A stretch of 64,000 bases of DNA from Tetmemena sp. SeJ-2015. Its lineage: Eukaryota; Ciliophora; Spirotrichea; Sporadotrichida; Oxytrichidae. The stretch is taken from assembly GCA_027382625.1 (NCBI GenBank), contig JAJKFJ010021154.1, positions 1 to 64,000 on the forward strand, read 5' to 3'. Position numbers and translations under genes: made by a program. Shown here in pieces: positions 34,196 to 46,943 of this stretch (its first letter is position 1; each line of letters starts with the position of its first letter). The notes beneath the pieces were generated by a model. It was given only the letters and a program-made list of their open reading frames with translations. It had not been told where the DNA came from and did not search any database.

Positions 34196-37100
34196 ATGGA
34201 GGTATTTACACATGAGCTTGATTTAAGCGGCCTTTCGACCTCGAAAAATATAAACAGCGGACAAATTATAGAGCACTCCAATCTCTAAACTTATCGTGAT
34301 GCCACTCATCAACATCATTCCAATTAAAACTTATAAAGCTAGGAAGACGGACAAAGCAGAGTCCCTAATACTTACTACTTTAGCAACAAGCCCAGTGAGA
34401 ATCCCCTGAGTAGGAATAGTTCAGGTGGTGGATTTTATAAAAAACCGTTGACAATTAATGGACCTGTGGGCTATCAAACCAACCTTCAGAATACGACTAA
34501 ATCACCCACTTCAAACTACTACTATCGCTCTAATTTTCAGAATCAGACTAACATCAATCAAACTGCCATTAACTCTAACTTAACTCGCTCCAGGCAATCG
34601 TCTCGAAGGTCTCTTGGCTGCACTCACATCATCAATAAATTATATACTTTGCTTTATCATTTACAAGACTACTTCTGACTCTCCTGATAAACTCAGCCAA
34701 TAAAACGAGGTAAGAGCAAGTTTTGTAACCTATATAGACATTCAGACAAAAAGAGAATGACATGCTGAAGGAGAATAGCACTTCTTAGATAGACAAATGA
34801 GCATTTAGAGCAAGATCTCTAAGACACTAGAGAGAGGTAAGACCAATTTTAATTAATCCTTACTTAGGGAACAAAACGTAAAAAAGCAAAACATCAAGAT
34901 TTTAGAGATACTTATATATAAAATATAGTTATGTACTGTAGCAAGACACAGAGTAGAATGCTCATTAAAGTCATCAGGAGAGTCTTTTTTAAAATTTGCT
35001 AAATGAACTCAGCTATTAAAATCTATCCTGCAAAGTCAAAATTTTTTTTAAAGGACCTGCATAGCAACAGTAAAAGCCTAAGAGTGCCGATGAGGGCTCT
35101 GACAGTGAATAAACAGATATGAGTGACAGTTATGTTCAGCCTAATGATTCATTGAAATAAAATAAGTAGAGCAAACCAAGACATGAAGTGAATTATACTT
35201 AATCTAGAACTAAATAACAACAAAAATAAACAAAAAACCAATTCTAGAGTGCCAAAATAAGCTCTATAAACAGCAAACTTCCCTCAAAGAATATTTCATA
35301 AAGGAATCTTGAATAATCCATCCATAGCTCTAGAAAGACTGAAGCGTCATTTTAATTTGAGAAAGCTGAATTGATTCACAAAAATGAGTATCTGTAGTTG
35401 GAATCTAAAAATATGTTGCTCGAAAACAAGTTTCAAAATGAGATTCTGATGAGAAAGAATGAATAAATTCTCTTCTAAGAAAAGTAGAAAAGCTACGAGC
35501 TTCTAATAAGGTAACTGAAGCTATAAATAAAAGAGAATGAGGAGAAAGGCAAACTTACTTCTTAGCTAAGAATTAGAGAAGCTTCCACCTAAAGAGAGAA
35601 ATTAGTGACTCAAATTCAAAGCTAATTAGAGTTGATTAAAATATACAATATTTTTATGATACTTCAATCGATTCATTTCCTGCTTACAAAGGTGGAGAAA
35701 AATCCTTCTCAAATCAAAGCTGGTCAAGTAATGATGACATTAGCAGAAGTAAAGTAAGACTTAATAGAAGTGATAGAGTTATGCTCTAAAAATGACCACA
35801 CTGCCTAAATTTAAAGGAAAAAACATCATGAGAAGTCTCCAGTAAGTCCTGCTATTTTTAATTTGCTTTATAATTTTGAGAAGGAAACTATTCTCTCCAG
35901 AAGCAAGAGAGCAGATGTTCAACTTATCCACCAGGCGGAGTACTTTAGGTAGTATGCACGGCAATCTAAATAAATCTAACTTTATAAAGGAAGATAAGTC
36001 TGTGGAGTTTCCTCCTTAAAAGAAGCATGATAAAATTGCATTAGTTTTTTATTGTGCTGATAAAAAAGAAGATTTGATAGAGAAAATATCTAGACTGTAG
36101 AAATAAATGGAAATCAAGGAAAAAAAGATATCAGAGATGCAAGAGACAGAAAAGATTTTAAAGGAGATAGTAAATTAGAAAGATCTCTTAATTAAGTAAG
36201 ATTACTAAATTAAGGTCAAACAAGCTTAGGAAGGAGTGATTTCAACTTTATTGCAAACATAAACAGAAGCAAGTAAGGAAAATCATTGCTCTGAAGTTTA
36301 ATTCAACTCAATATTTTATTACAACTTAATTATATAATAAAGGCTTATTTTGCATTTTTAAAATGGTATATTGACCTTATTTATGTAAATTATTTATTTT
36401 TTAAGTTGAGAAAAATCTTTTGATGAGTAATTTAAGAGTAGATGACTTGACCACCTAAGATTTAAGAAATATATCTTGCAATTTATACTTTTAAAAGATT
36501 AGAAATAATCGAAATCACATCATTTGCAAAATTAGAATGATTAGTTGAGCAAGAAAAAGGTGAGTGACGTCGTAAAGGACTATAAACTCTCTCTTGACTA
36601 AACTTTAAAGTCTCGTTAATCCTTCATGAAAAGCAGTTTTTCAGAATAGAATCTTTAACGTTCTTCCCTTAAGGGATCAAAGATAAGCTAATAGTCAAAC
36701 AAAGATTCTCACATTGAGATTCCTACACTTGATTCAGTTAATTATATATTTATGAGGGGAAATTCACTGATCAAAAGTATTTGAGATATGAGGAATACAT
36801 AGCTATCAATAATTAACTCAAACTCAACCAGCAAAATAAAAGGCAGAAGATTTAACTCTTGAACCATGATACGAAAGAAAAGTCATAAGAAGTATCAAAT
36901 TAACATTTCTAAGGTAGGCAACAAGAATCAGATACATTTAGCATGGGTGAAGAGTATTCCTCAAATTGTAGCAATCAAAATCAAACTTAAATTAGAGTTA
37001 ATACCTCTAATTTCATTAAGAAGAAACTCTATTGATTTGATTTATATCTAAACAATTTAAACGAAAGTATTTGTAATACCTTATTGGCAATTAAATCTCA

Positions 37101-37260
37101 ATTGATGCTATCTAAAACTGATTTCTGTAATTCTATCATGAGTAAAATTAGCAGTCCAGAGATTAATCTAAATTGTGAGAAAGATTTAAATAATTAAAGA
37201 GATATGTATAAACAGTCCTAAATCTACTCTAATTTTGATGAGATAATACACTCTTTTCTG
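34196..37260 (+). CDS. Coiled-coil protein with Ser/Asn-rich head, unrecognised
   Basis: ATG 34196 (MEVFTHELDLSGLSTSKN). The first 150 codons are Ser/Asn/Tyr-rich and disordered. From about 34.75 kb the protein is a charged coiled coil (for example EYLQLESKNMLLENKFQNE at 35.39 kb, and a second coil at 36.06-36.25 kb). A Ser/Gln-rich tail follows. IESs interrupt it at least near 34.63, 35.65 and 35.85, and clearly at 37009-37058. The tail stays open to about 37260, overlapping the approach to the convergent PDI stop at 37271; the true stop was not found. A cytoskeletal role is plausible for such a coil but is not shown. Confidence 0.55.
37009..37058 (+). other. IES, 45 bp, pointer AATTT, containing an in-frame TGA
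   Basis: Copies at 37009-37013 and 37054-37058 in the same phase. Without removal the gene ends at TGA 37033. Removal joins RVNTSN to LNESICNTLLAIK and continues about 65 codons. Confidence 0.72.
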
Positions 37261-37270
37261 CTTGCTCCCA

Positions 37271-38755
37271 TCACTTTTGTTCGGGGTACTTGGAAACCAA
37301 GGCCTCGAGAGAGTTTCCTTTAATGTTTGTGAACTTGGCATCTCCTCCAAGGATTTTGTCAAAAGTGGCACTCACTTTACTCTCGTCAATGTCGCTTCCA
37401 TGAACAAGGTAAATGAAAGTTATTCCCAATTATTCTTCACAAATAGGTTAGTTTATCTCTTTCTCTTTCCGGGGTTGAGAATAACGACTGAAGGGAGATC
37501 GGCTTAAGAAAGGCCAAACATCTCTGAAAACTTCTGCTCTTGAGAGGCGTCCAACCACATGAAGTAGAATGAGATTCCTCTGCTAATCTTGCTGGCGAAG
37601 GTTTGGCCAGTTTGATATAAAGAATTGCCAACATCAGAGTATAAAAATGTTTGAAAATCAAACTTCAGAGTTCATATCTGCTGCACCCTTGGCAATGTAA
37701 ATCACACAGAGAGCTCCTTCCTTTTTAAGGCAAATGTCATCAGCAGAGTCTGAAGTGAGCTGAGGTACCTTATCATTCAACCATGGCTTGCTTGCAGAGG
37801 ACTTGACCTCTTCTTCTCCAGTCTTAAAAACGAAAGTCTCGGAGTAAATGTTGATCCAGTCGAAGATAGCCTGATATGAAAAATCTTAGCCGTCATACTT
37901 CAATGGCTTAACATCTTTGTTGTTAATCAAAAAGACTGAAGGGTATGCCTTCACTTTGTATTTCGCTATGAGTCCAGTCTCTGTCTCCCTAATTAAACCG
38001 AATAGGAGTGTCTTGTCGAAATGAGAGCTCAAGGCCTTGTAAATTAACATTAGAATAGAAATTGCGGGGATACCTTTCTTATCAGTGAATAGAAGAACCT
38101 TAGGCTTGCCTGGATTTATCAAATACAGACTAAATTTTCGTCAATAAAGGTAGGATGATTGTTTTGGGTGATTTCGATAACTCTTGATCCAACGAATTTA
38201 AGTGCCAGCTTCTTGATCTTATCAAAGTCAATAGTGTCTTCTTCATAGTCTTGAGTTGGTGCGGGGAAGGCAGGGTATATCCTGAAGAGAGGGTACTTGG
38301 TCACCTTCTCCTTGTTACAGAGTGATTCATACTCTCCGCAATCGAGAGCGTTCATTCTAAACATTCCCTTGTTCTCCTTTGCGAAATTCTCATACTGCCC
38401 TGCCACCTTGCTTTGATGCTCCATCTATAAGCGTTATTGGTAACTTGTTAAAGACTTTTGGAGTTCATATCTTAGTGATGAGAGAAAAAAGAAATTTCTC
38501 GAAAGTGCGTGACTAAAGTGTGACGAAACGAGAAATTTCCATTTCTTTAATTTTGCTGCAACTTGACTTACCTGACTCTTTGTAGAAATGGACAATTGTT
38601 ATTCCCTTGGGTCTATTCTTGGTAACTTGGCCATCCCAGTTCTTTTGATTGAGTACTGTTACATAGGACTTAACTGGATCGTAGAGTCCCTTAGATAGAG
38701 CCAATGTTGCAAAGCCGAGAAGGATTGCTATGGTATACTGTAAAATTTGTCTCAT
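37271..38755 (-). CDS. Protein disulfide isomerase-like secretory protein lacking CXXC
   Basis: ATG 38755; the first 21 residues (MRQILQYTIAILLGFATLAL) form a signal peptide. A thioredoxin-like domain follows: YVTVLNQKNWDGQV, ITIVHFYKESGKSSC, then FRMNALDCGEYESLCNKEKV and YPLFRIYP, the usual PDI order. A second thioredoxin-like unit contains KVLLFTDKKGIPAIYKAL and YKVKAYPSVFLINN; a third ends ...SKYPEQK at TGA 37271. The active-site position reads GKSSC, so the canonical WCGHC pair is lost and oxidoreductase activity is unlikely; a chaperone role is possible (inference). Four IESs are resolved, three of them 18-31 bp. One more join near 37.41-37.46 kb is not. Convergent with the preceding gene. 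Confidence 0.82.
37634..37671 (-). other. IES, 31 bp, pointer ACTCTGA
   Basis: Copies at 37665-37671 and 37634-37640. Removal joins KGAADMNS to DVGNSLYQTG in phase and deletes an in-frame TGA. Confidence 0.8.
38041..38063 (-). other. IES, 18 bp, pointer AATTT
   Basis: Copies at 38059-38063 and 38041-38045. The insert is in frame and stop-free. Removal gives KKGIPAIYKALSSHF, which matches the PDI fold; leaving it adds six hydrophobic residues. Less certain because the frame is preserved either way. Confidence 0.6.
38114..38137 (-). other. IES, 20 bp, pointer AAAT
   Basis: Copies at 38134-38137 and 38114-38117. Removal joins HPTFIDEN to PGKPKVLLF in phase and deletes a TGA. Confidence 0.75.
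38420..38542 (-). other. IES, 118 bp, pointer ATGGA
   Basis: Copies at 38538-38542 and 38420-38424. Removal joins SSCSKIKEME to HQSKVAGQYENFAKE in phase. An apparent CAG/GTAAGT donor upstream does not give an in-frame splice. Confidence 0.78.
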
Positions 38756-39288
38756 TTAAACTGCCTTAAAATGATAATTAATTTATTACACACGTGTGTT
38801 GAATTTAAATGCAGATAGTCAAGTCAAATTACTTCCATAAAATATTTATAAGTAGCACAGGATAGAAAATATAATCCTCAATAAATTACTTCTATCCTTT
38901 CTATTAAATCATGTCTTAAAAAATTAAATTTATATGGAAATTATTGAAAATCTCCATTAGAGTATAGCTTTTAATAGGAAAATAATTTTTACTACTTTTT
39001 CATCATCTTTTGACTTGGAAATTTAGAAGACTTATTTTTTAGCTTTTCTAGTCTTCTTTTATCAAGTTAAAATATGTCAAATTAATTTAATTCATTGCCT
39101 ATTATAATCAAAATCTTTTAAAGAGAGGAAAGATTATACATAAATATAAATTAAATATGTAACTTTCACAAATTATTTCTTTTTGGTAAATTAATGATCT
39201 CTTAGGAATTAAAACATCTTCAAATTCTAAAATGAAAAAAAATTATTTAAATCACATTGTCTATTTTTCTTTACTTCAATTAATTTTC
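38756..39288. other. AT-rich intergenic DNA
   Basis: Between the PDI start and the stop of the next minus-strand gene. No coding block or repeat recognised. Confidence 0.5.
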
Positions 39289-42200
39289 TCATTCTTGTTT
39301 AAATTGAAAAATAATAAGAGCCTTTCCTTTTGTGTCAAATATTTATGCATTTTTAATGAGTGACTTGAGCACTTCAAGGAAACAGAAGAACATATCATCA
39401 AGCACTATTGAATTTTTCAGATTCTTGGCTACAGTGCTAACTGTGCACTTCTCACACAAAACCATAGAGTCTTTCTTGAAAGGATGCAAATGCCTAGATA
39501 CACAGTCTCTGCACAAGCTATGCCCACAAGATAACATAAGAGGTCTTGAAATTAAAGCTTTTTTATACTTTTTATCTTGGTCTTTCAACATGAGTAAGGC
39601 AACTTAGGCAAGACATAATTTCAGAGATCTTAACTACATAATTATTTACCTCGTCTAGATTAGCCTTAACCTCACTTATAAAACGCTCTCTCGATTGTAG
39701 GTCCAACTAGTTCTGCTAGATCTATCTCTAAAACTCTTGCTTCTCAACTTCAAGATGGAATTTCTGAGAGTTCAACTAGTCATAAACTTTTTGCTACTAT
39801 TCTTGTTAGACAATTAGTTCAGCCTACTTATGCTTTTCTTCAGCCAATTTTACTGTCTATTCTTATAACAGCTTTTTGAATTCTGACTAGGAAGCTTCCT
39901 TTGCTTCCTCATGTAAAAGTTAAAAGGCTTCCATTCCACCATACAAGCTGCTTCCATTCTTAAAAATGAGTAGTACAATAAATAATTATTTCTGTCTTAT
40001 ATCCTGAATCTCCTTTACTTTACTCATATATTCAGTCTCTGCAACTTCCTTATCTTCTTTGGCTGTTTGGAGTTCCTTCTACAGTTTCATAATTTCCTTC
40101 CTCATTTTGATACTAGACTCGCTAGTTTTGAATTAATTAAGCTTCATTTCATCATAGAGATTAGCCATGTCTGTGTATTAGGATAGTAAACGTTGATTTT
40201 CATTCCTAAAGCTCTGATTAACTTCCTTCACAAGCTTAAGTTCATTTAGTGCAAAGTCTAAGTGCTCTTGTTTATTCCCCTCTATGGTTTTAATTTCAAT
40301 CAACTAAGTCTATATTTCATCAATTTGCTGCCAGAGTTCTTTTTCCTTTTAAATAGAAGACTCTTTGACAGTTCTTAGCTCTGCGAGTAAGTTAATTTCA
40401 TTACTCTCTAATTACTCTTTGTGCTAAGTCCAATCTTCCTCTTTCTTCTTAAAATCTCTCTCTTGTTTGCTCATCACTTTTTTGTAAAGCTCTACTTCAT
40501 TTTCAAATTTATTAAGCCTCGCTTGCATCCTATCGAAATCTGTTGTCCCTGGCTTGAAACCTTTAGCATTCTTAATCATATCATAAAAACCATTAAAAAA
40601 CTTATAGCAAATATATATCTTCATACACTTGATACTCTTCTGTAGATCCTGATACTTCGCATCAAAATCCTTGATCTAACTATCTTTTTCGTTAATTAGG
40701 TAATCTCTTAATCCCAACTCCTGCATATGATCTTTCCCAAGCTATTCTATCTTTTACTCGAGGCTTTGGATTAGATTTTCATAGTTTTGTCTCATCGCCC
40801 CCACATCGTTGCTAGTTTTAGACTCCTTCATCTTCACTTCCAGATTCTCGCTAGTTACCTTGATTATCTACTTAAGATAAATAAAGTGAAGAGTAGACTT
40901 TTCACACTCAGATATGTATTATGAAAGCTGATTAATTTTCTTATCTTGCGCTAAAATGTGTTCTTTATTCTTCTCTAGCTCCTCTTATATTTCTCTTCTC
41001 TCTTTCTACTCCACTCCCAGCATGTATTTTACTTTCTTTAGTTCTTCATTAAGTGCTCTCTAGGTTTTAAGCAAATCCTACTACTACACTTTGAGATAAG
41101 TTATCGTGGTCTTTTATTTTTCTATCGTTACTTTGTCATCCTCGCATAAGTCGTGCAGCTTATTAAATTTCTTCTTTATCATCTTTACTTTGAAAGAACA
41201 TAAATAAACTTCCTTTTCAGCCAGGAGCTCTCGATGTATGATTTCTTACTCTTAAAAGAAAACAACTTCGTTATGAGTCGGTAGAGATCGAAGTTCTGAA
41301 ATAAAAATACAAAAACATGGTTCTGATTGGATAATTTCTTGTTATGGATTTCCCTCTTCATAGAATATCTCATCACTTATCTTGCCTTGGGAAGTGTCTC
41401 GAACCTACTCATATTGGTTACTCTCCGTGGTCTGAAACTAGATGGAGCTATTTCTCTCTCTGAAATTTCTAGTTCCCTCTTTAAAAGTTGTAGTTTGGGT
41501 CTCATCCCCATCTAAGAAATGTATTTAAGTGACTTTAGAAGATGAGTAGTGTTCCTGTTTTTTCTGAAGCCATCTGAGGGATCAACAACCCCATTATGAT
41601 TCAGACTGGAGTTAAATTGAATCACACTTTATTAACTCTCTGGGTAAAGACTCCCTCCTTTAACCCCAATCTTACTGATTACTCTTTAGCGTTGAGTCTC
41701 TATGCTTCCTGCACTACTGAAGTTAGATCTACGGTGTTGATCTTAAAAGCTGCTGCTATGATCATTAGGATCTAGGTATGAGCCAAATAAAAGATATAAT
41801 ATTTATTATAAACTCCACGTTAATTATTCTTATTATCTGGAGGAGAATTGTAAACAACCTTAGGCTATCTGTAAAAGGCTAGATCTGGAATTTTGAGGAG
41901 AAGTGGATCGTACTCTTCTTAATTAGCATTCTTGGTTTAGTTATTTAGCGGTCCAGAAGATTATGTGTTTAGCTGCTGTTAGCTATTGAGATTAGTGGGT
42001 TAGGCTGATTGTTTGTTCATGGTTATAACTACTCTTTTCTTTCTGCCTGGCTATAATTGCGAAAATGTGTTTGCATTAAAATTTAATAAATGAGTAACCT
42101 GAACCAGTTGATGTCATGAATCCTACACCACCACTGGTCTGAGCTCTCTACTGCCGTTGCATCGCATTTAAGGTTGTAAAAGATGGGGGTAGCATATCCT

Positions 42201-42567
42201 TTACAGAAATCTGCATCGTATTCTGAAATTAGCTGTCCTAAATTGAGGGTCTGCTATATTCTTAGAATTATTTTTTAATTTATTAAGCTTCATCAACTGA
42301 ATAAACTTAATAGCATAATTATATCACCACCTTATTAAAATTACTTTAATTTTATTGTTGGTGCATTTAAGTTTAGTCTGATTTCTTCGCTTGATGCTGT
42401 GCCGATTATATCTGGCCGTGAAGTCTTCCCTTTTTTGTTTAGAATAGCAATGCACTCTGTTGATGCTTATCACCTTTGGAGAGTAACTAATAAGGTTGAA
42501 TTTGCCCTTCATCAGCAGATAAAACACTTCCAAATCTATCAATTCTTTCCTTTCCAATCATTTCCAT
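39289..42567 (-). CDS. Long coiled-coil protein with C-terminal RING finger
   Basis: ATG 42567 (MEMIGKERIDRFGSVLSADE). A Gln-rich disordered head (42.57-41.5 kb, including SAQPTNLNSQQQLN) leads into a coiled coil of several hundred residues (41.4-39.65 kb). The end is a RING-type segment, PLMLSCGHSLCRDC then LCEKC, near 39.55-39.45 kb. The first CxxC pair of the finger lies across a join near 39.6 kb that I did not resolve. The frame ends at TGA 39289. Predicted ubiquitin ligase by family. It is the mirror image of the RING-first gene at 30.5-33.5 kb. Some joins (41.80-41.85 and 42.03-42.10 kb) remain uncertain. Confidence 0.62.
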
Positions 42568-42962
42568 TCTGTTTTAGTTGCTTTGTGTTTGATTAACTTC
42601 CGGACTTCTTAAATTTAAAGGATGCTATTTTAAAATTGAAAATGAGTCATCTTTGTGAGGTTTTTGTGCCATTTCTTTTGCTTAATTTAGATATTACTCT
42701 TATTATTTCTAGTAAATTTAATATATTAATTATCTAAATAACATCATTTATATAGGGGGTTTAGTTATTTTAAGATTCAGTTGCCTATTTTGATATTAAG
42801 ACTTTGGAGCTACTATTTTTCATCTTGAAAAAAAGAGGTTTGTGGATTTTAATTAACAAATTCTTCTTCTTATAAATAAAAATTTGGTATCTATCTCTCT
42901 GAAATTGAAGATAAGATATTTGAGTTGAATATAATTCAAGGTCTTTTAATAGAAGCAGCAGT
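42568..42962. other. AT-rich intergenic DNA
   Basis: Tandem spacing between the coiled-coil RING gene start and the mannosidase stop. Nothing recognised. Confidence 0.5.
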
Positions 42963-45900
42963 TCAATCTTGTAAAAAGGCGGAATCGTCTATCTTGTGTT
43001 CCTTTCTTTGCATTTGTTCTTCAGCTGATGAGCCAATTACATAAGTGATGTTGAAGAGTCTAATCTTTTGAAATAAAATTATTGTTAGACCAGGGTTATG
43101 AAGGTGGCTGACTTGTCTGAAGGACCATGAGGTTATCTGTCCACGTCACCAGGAGCCCATGTGATCCAGTTAGTCTTAGTCTTCACCATATCTGAGAGGA
43201 GTTAATTGCCAGACAGGGCAAGCTCACTAATCAAAATTTGAGTCACGTTCACTGGCTTGGCATTTGAGTTCTGAATAAAGTTAGTGGCCCAATCATTCAG
43301 GTCAACAGATTGAAATTTAAAACAATCATTAAATAAGTTCATTATTTATTAGTGAGAGATGGCAGTTCCGTTGATGTTTTCACCTCTATACTTGGTAAAC
43401 TTAAATAATTATTGTCTTTAATGAAATTGAGTGATGAGAACATCAGGTATATCAAAGTTATCTCCAGTGTTCTCAACTCTCATTAGGATTGAGTTTCTTT
43501 GAAGAGGGAACAACTCGTACTTGAAGGCAGGAGGGTCATTAGAGAGCAGGTTTATTGTTGGCTTGAACGATTTCCACTTTCTTGCTGGCGTAGCTCCTGT
43601 GTTTATCTGATAGTTGTTACTGTAGAATAACTAGAGAGGCTTATATCATTTAAATAAGGAATTCTTTATTGAACATTTTGAGAAATTTAAATTACACTAT
43701 GATTGAATTTAAATTCAGCTCTAACTCCTAATTTAATATTTTATTAATTGAGGTTGATCAATCCAAATCTATTAGGATCTCTAATAAGAGTAGTCGTTAG
43801 CTCTCTCGAAGAACTGAAGTCTGTAGGTAGCAGGCACAATAATTGGGTTACCGTTAGCATCCCTTTCGTTTAAGTTCTCGTCGACACCTCTGTCATCATC
43901 ATTGAATAAGGCGCCTGTTTTGCATTAACTCAATGCGTCCTTTCTCAATGACTGAACCTCCCTGAGATCTATCATTCATGACTGTCATTTGGAGACCTTG
44001 AGTTTCATCAACAATGGCAATAGCTGAGTTTACTGGATAGTAATTGCTGGTTGTTACTTCATCAGTGGTAATGTTGAAAGTGGGTCTAAAGTTTAGGATT
44101 CTCTTTTGCATCTCAAGGCCGTTTGAGTCAGTGTAGAAAGTGTTGTTGTTATCGATATCTAGAGACTTAAAGTTCACTGTTACTTCCAAGCCCTGCTCAT
44201 TTTCCTCAGGAATACCGTAAAGAATGACATCCCACTCTGAGAGGGGCATAGTCTGATAGTATCTTCCTCTTACGAGAGCTTTTCTGGTTTATTAGGCATT
44301 GGAGAATTCTAGTTAGATCTCAGAGGTAAAATAAAATAAACTTGCCTGTGAAGGATTGGACTGTAGTTATGTCACTGTATCTAAGTGAAGATTATTGATC
44401 GAAGTTAGGCTTGAAAAGATAAGCTCCACTTGCGTCTCCATATTTACCTCCAGCATATGAGTTAAACCTTCTTGAAAATTAAAACTGAAGATATTAAAAT
44501 TATTGCATTTATAAGCTCTGAGATCAAAGGCAATTTGGTAAGTCTTTCCACTCTTTGATTTAATAAGGTCAAAGAGAGCACCGTTAGTGTCATCGAATTT
44601 GCTGTAGACGAGAGTTTCTCCAAATCCACTGATTTGATGAGTATTGCCAGTATCAGGGTTAACTCTAAGATTTACAAGGCCATTGTAAGTCAATTAAATG
44701 ACTTAGATTTGGGTACCTGGAACTGAAATACTAACATGAAGTTCGCAATCCTAAACGTATTGATTGCTTGCAAGATATCTGCCAGCGCAAATAACTTCTG
44801 CTCCATCCTCAGTGATATCAGTAAACTTAAGGGCATCATAGTCCCAGACGCTAACATTGTAATTTGAAATTTGAACCTTCATCTTGACGTAGGAAGTGTC
44901 GAATTAAGAGGGATTATATACCACAACAATATGGTTTTGGGTCGCATATTAAAAACAGAAGGAAACTAATCAATTGATTAACTGGGCAATCAAGGTAAGT
45001 TCCATTTGTGCTTGAGCACCACTACCACGAGGAAGCCTTAAGAATAGTCTGAGATTCAAGGAGAGAATCAATCAGGTTTGAGTAAACGGCATTGTTGCTA
45101 TTCATTGCTGTGTAGAGTCTGTAGTTATAATCATCAGCAACATGTTGCTTAGCAGTTCCAGAAACTCCATCATGATGCTGAACGATACCTAGGGCGTCAA
45201 GCAATTGCTGTTTCACACTGAGGATCTGAGTGATAGTTGAATTTGGTGTCGACTGATCAACCACTTTGCTAGCTGCTAACTTTGTTGATCCATGGAGATT
45301 GGAGGAGGCATCTCTTACCTATTTAAACTGTGAATAAGTTCATATTTCTTGGAGTTAGCTCTTGAAGTGAAGTAACCAGTCCAGAAGTCTCTCTCTTAGT
45401 CATCATCAGCATAGGGGAACATGTCGTCGTATTTAACAGTCCAGGTAAGATTCTAGCTCTTAATAGCATCTAAATACATTCCTGGAGTAGAGTAGACGAG
45501 CTGGAAGTTTTCTTCATGAGCGTTGAAATAATCTACTAGCCTGTCCATTGACATGAAGTTCATCCTTGCATTAGGGTAAGTGAAGTCACATCCCATAGTC
45601 AACATCATATGATTGCCTTAATAGTGTTGAGACATATGCGTGACGTAGTCTATCATCTCCTAAACCTTTTAATCCGCATTGAAAGTTTCAAGGTCAGTAT
45701 CAGTAACTACTGGATAATAATGAGTGAGTAAATTTATTATTCATATTAATGGATCATCTCCATTGAAGCGATCATCATAGTCAAATCCTGGAGGATAGCA
45801 GTAGTGGTCTTGCATGGTGTGAGTGAATATCTACGTGCTGACTCCCAGATGATCAAACATAGGTCTCCAAACCCACTGCATAGTTTGATTGTCAAGTCTC

Positions 45901-46590
45901 ACATTCTTCTCTTGCTTGTCAATTAAAATAAATTCTAGCAAAGAACCAAGCGTCAAATCCCATTTCAGCAAACAGTCTTGGGTTAGCGTTAGAGTGACCA
46001 AAGGGATCGATGTGCCAGCCGATTCTAGGCTTGACTCCAAGATTTTAGAGAGCCCATTCATGACCCTTCATCATATTGTTGATCATATCTTCGTAGTGAG
46101 TGCAAGCTTCATCGTGCATACTCCAACCGGCATTCACGATTTCAAGTCTACCCTCTTATACGAGTTGTCTCACTTTGTTTTGAGTGTCTAGAGTTTTCGT
46201 CCCACCAAGAGACAAATAAAAACTAAGTTGAACATGAATTTCATTTCAACGTAGGTGAATCTCTTTCTGGGGTCTTTCCAAAGCTCTTCAATAACTGTGT
46301 CTAGAATCATATGAACTTCCACCTAAACGACGTCTTGCTAGGTGCCTGAGAAGTATTCATCGACTGTTTTAAGCCAACCGACATCGTCATGAGTATGGGA
46401 GATAAGATGCACGTAGGTCACGCCATCTTAAAATTAAATGCAATTCTTTGTAGCTATTTTTCAACTTCTTCAGATTCTCTGGTGAGTGACCATGAGTTAG
46501 ATCTTTGTCTTTGGTTAACGCACCCATTACGTGATGGCTTGCCGTGAGGAAACAAGTTCCAAGCAGCATCAGCAACATCTATTTAAACAT
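42963..46590 (-). CDS. Lysosomal-type alpha-mannosidase (GH38)
   Basis: ATG 46590 ([18 protein letters not shown]), a signal peptide. Family landmarks in order: [20 protein letters not shown] (the zinc-binding HxH...D block), [40 protein letters not shown] with the catalytic Asp region, [36 protein letters not shown], then the beta-rich C-terminal domains to TGA 42963. By family knowledge it trims alpha-mannose from N-glycans in lysosomes or the secretory path. Length fits the family, roughly 950-1000 residues after removing inserts. Several IESs interrupt it; the clearest is only 10 bp (45921-45934). Confidence 0.9.
45921..45934 (-). other. IES, 10 bp, pointer AATT
   Basis: Gene strand reads GCTAG-AATT-TATTTT-AATT-GACAAG. 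Removal of ten bases restores [16 protein letters not shown], matching the family, and avoids the TGA formed in the unremoved frame. Far too short to be an intron. Confidence 0.8.
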
Positions 46591-46943
46591 AAACTGCAAA
46601 ATTATCTAGTGACGCTTCATTATTAAGATATGGATTTTTATATACTGCTGAAATATTTCCTAAAATAATAAAAATTTATAAGATAATATTCTGTATATTA
46701 TTATAGATAATTAAGGATATATCTCAATTGTAGTGAATATCATTTTATGCGATCTCATTTACTTCTTCTGTATTTAAAAGAAAGCGATTTCTTAAGTTTA
46801 GATAGGTTAGTTTATTTATAAATAACTATGAGAGAGGATTTTATAATACTTACTATTTCTGAGATTATAATTTCAGGCAGTCGTCTTAAAAAGGGTTATA
46901 AAAATCACTAATTGAAAATAATTGAGAGAAACTTACTTGGAAA
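46591..46943. other. AT-rich divergent intergenic region
   Basis: Between the head-to-head mannosidase and BRF1 genes; presumably contains both promoters. No motif identified. Confidence 0.45.

Noticed and set aside
38562..38575. Perfect CAG/GTAAGT splice donor in the PDI gene
   Set aside because: No acceptor gives an in-frame product, while the ATGGA pointer pair does; the donor-like sequence encodes part of the conserved thioredoxin segment.
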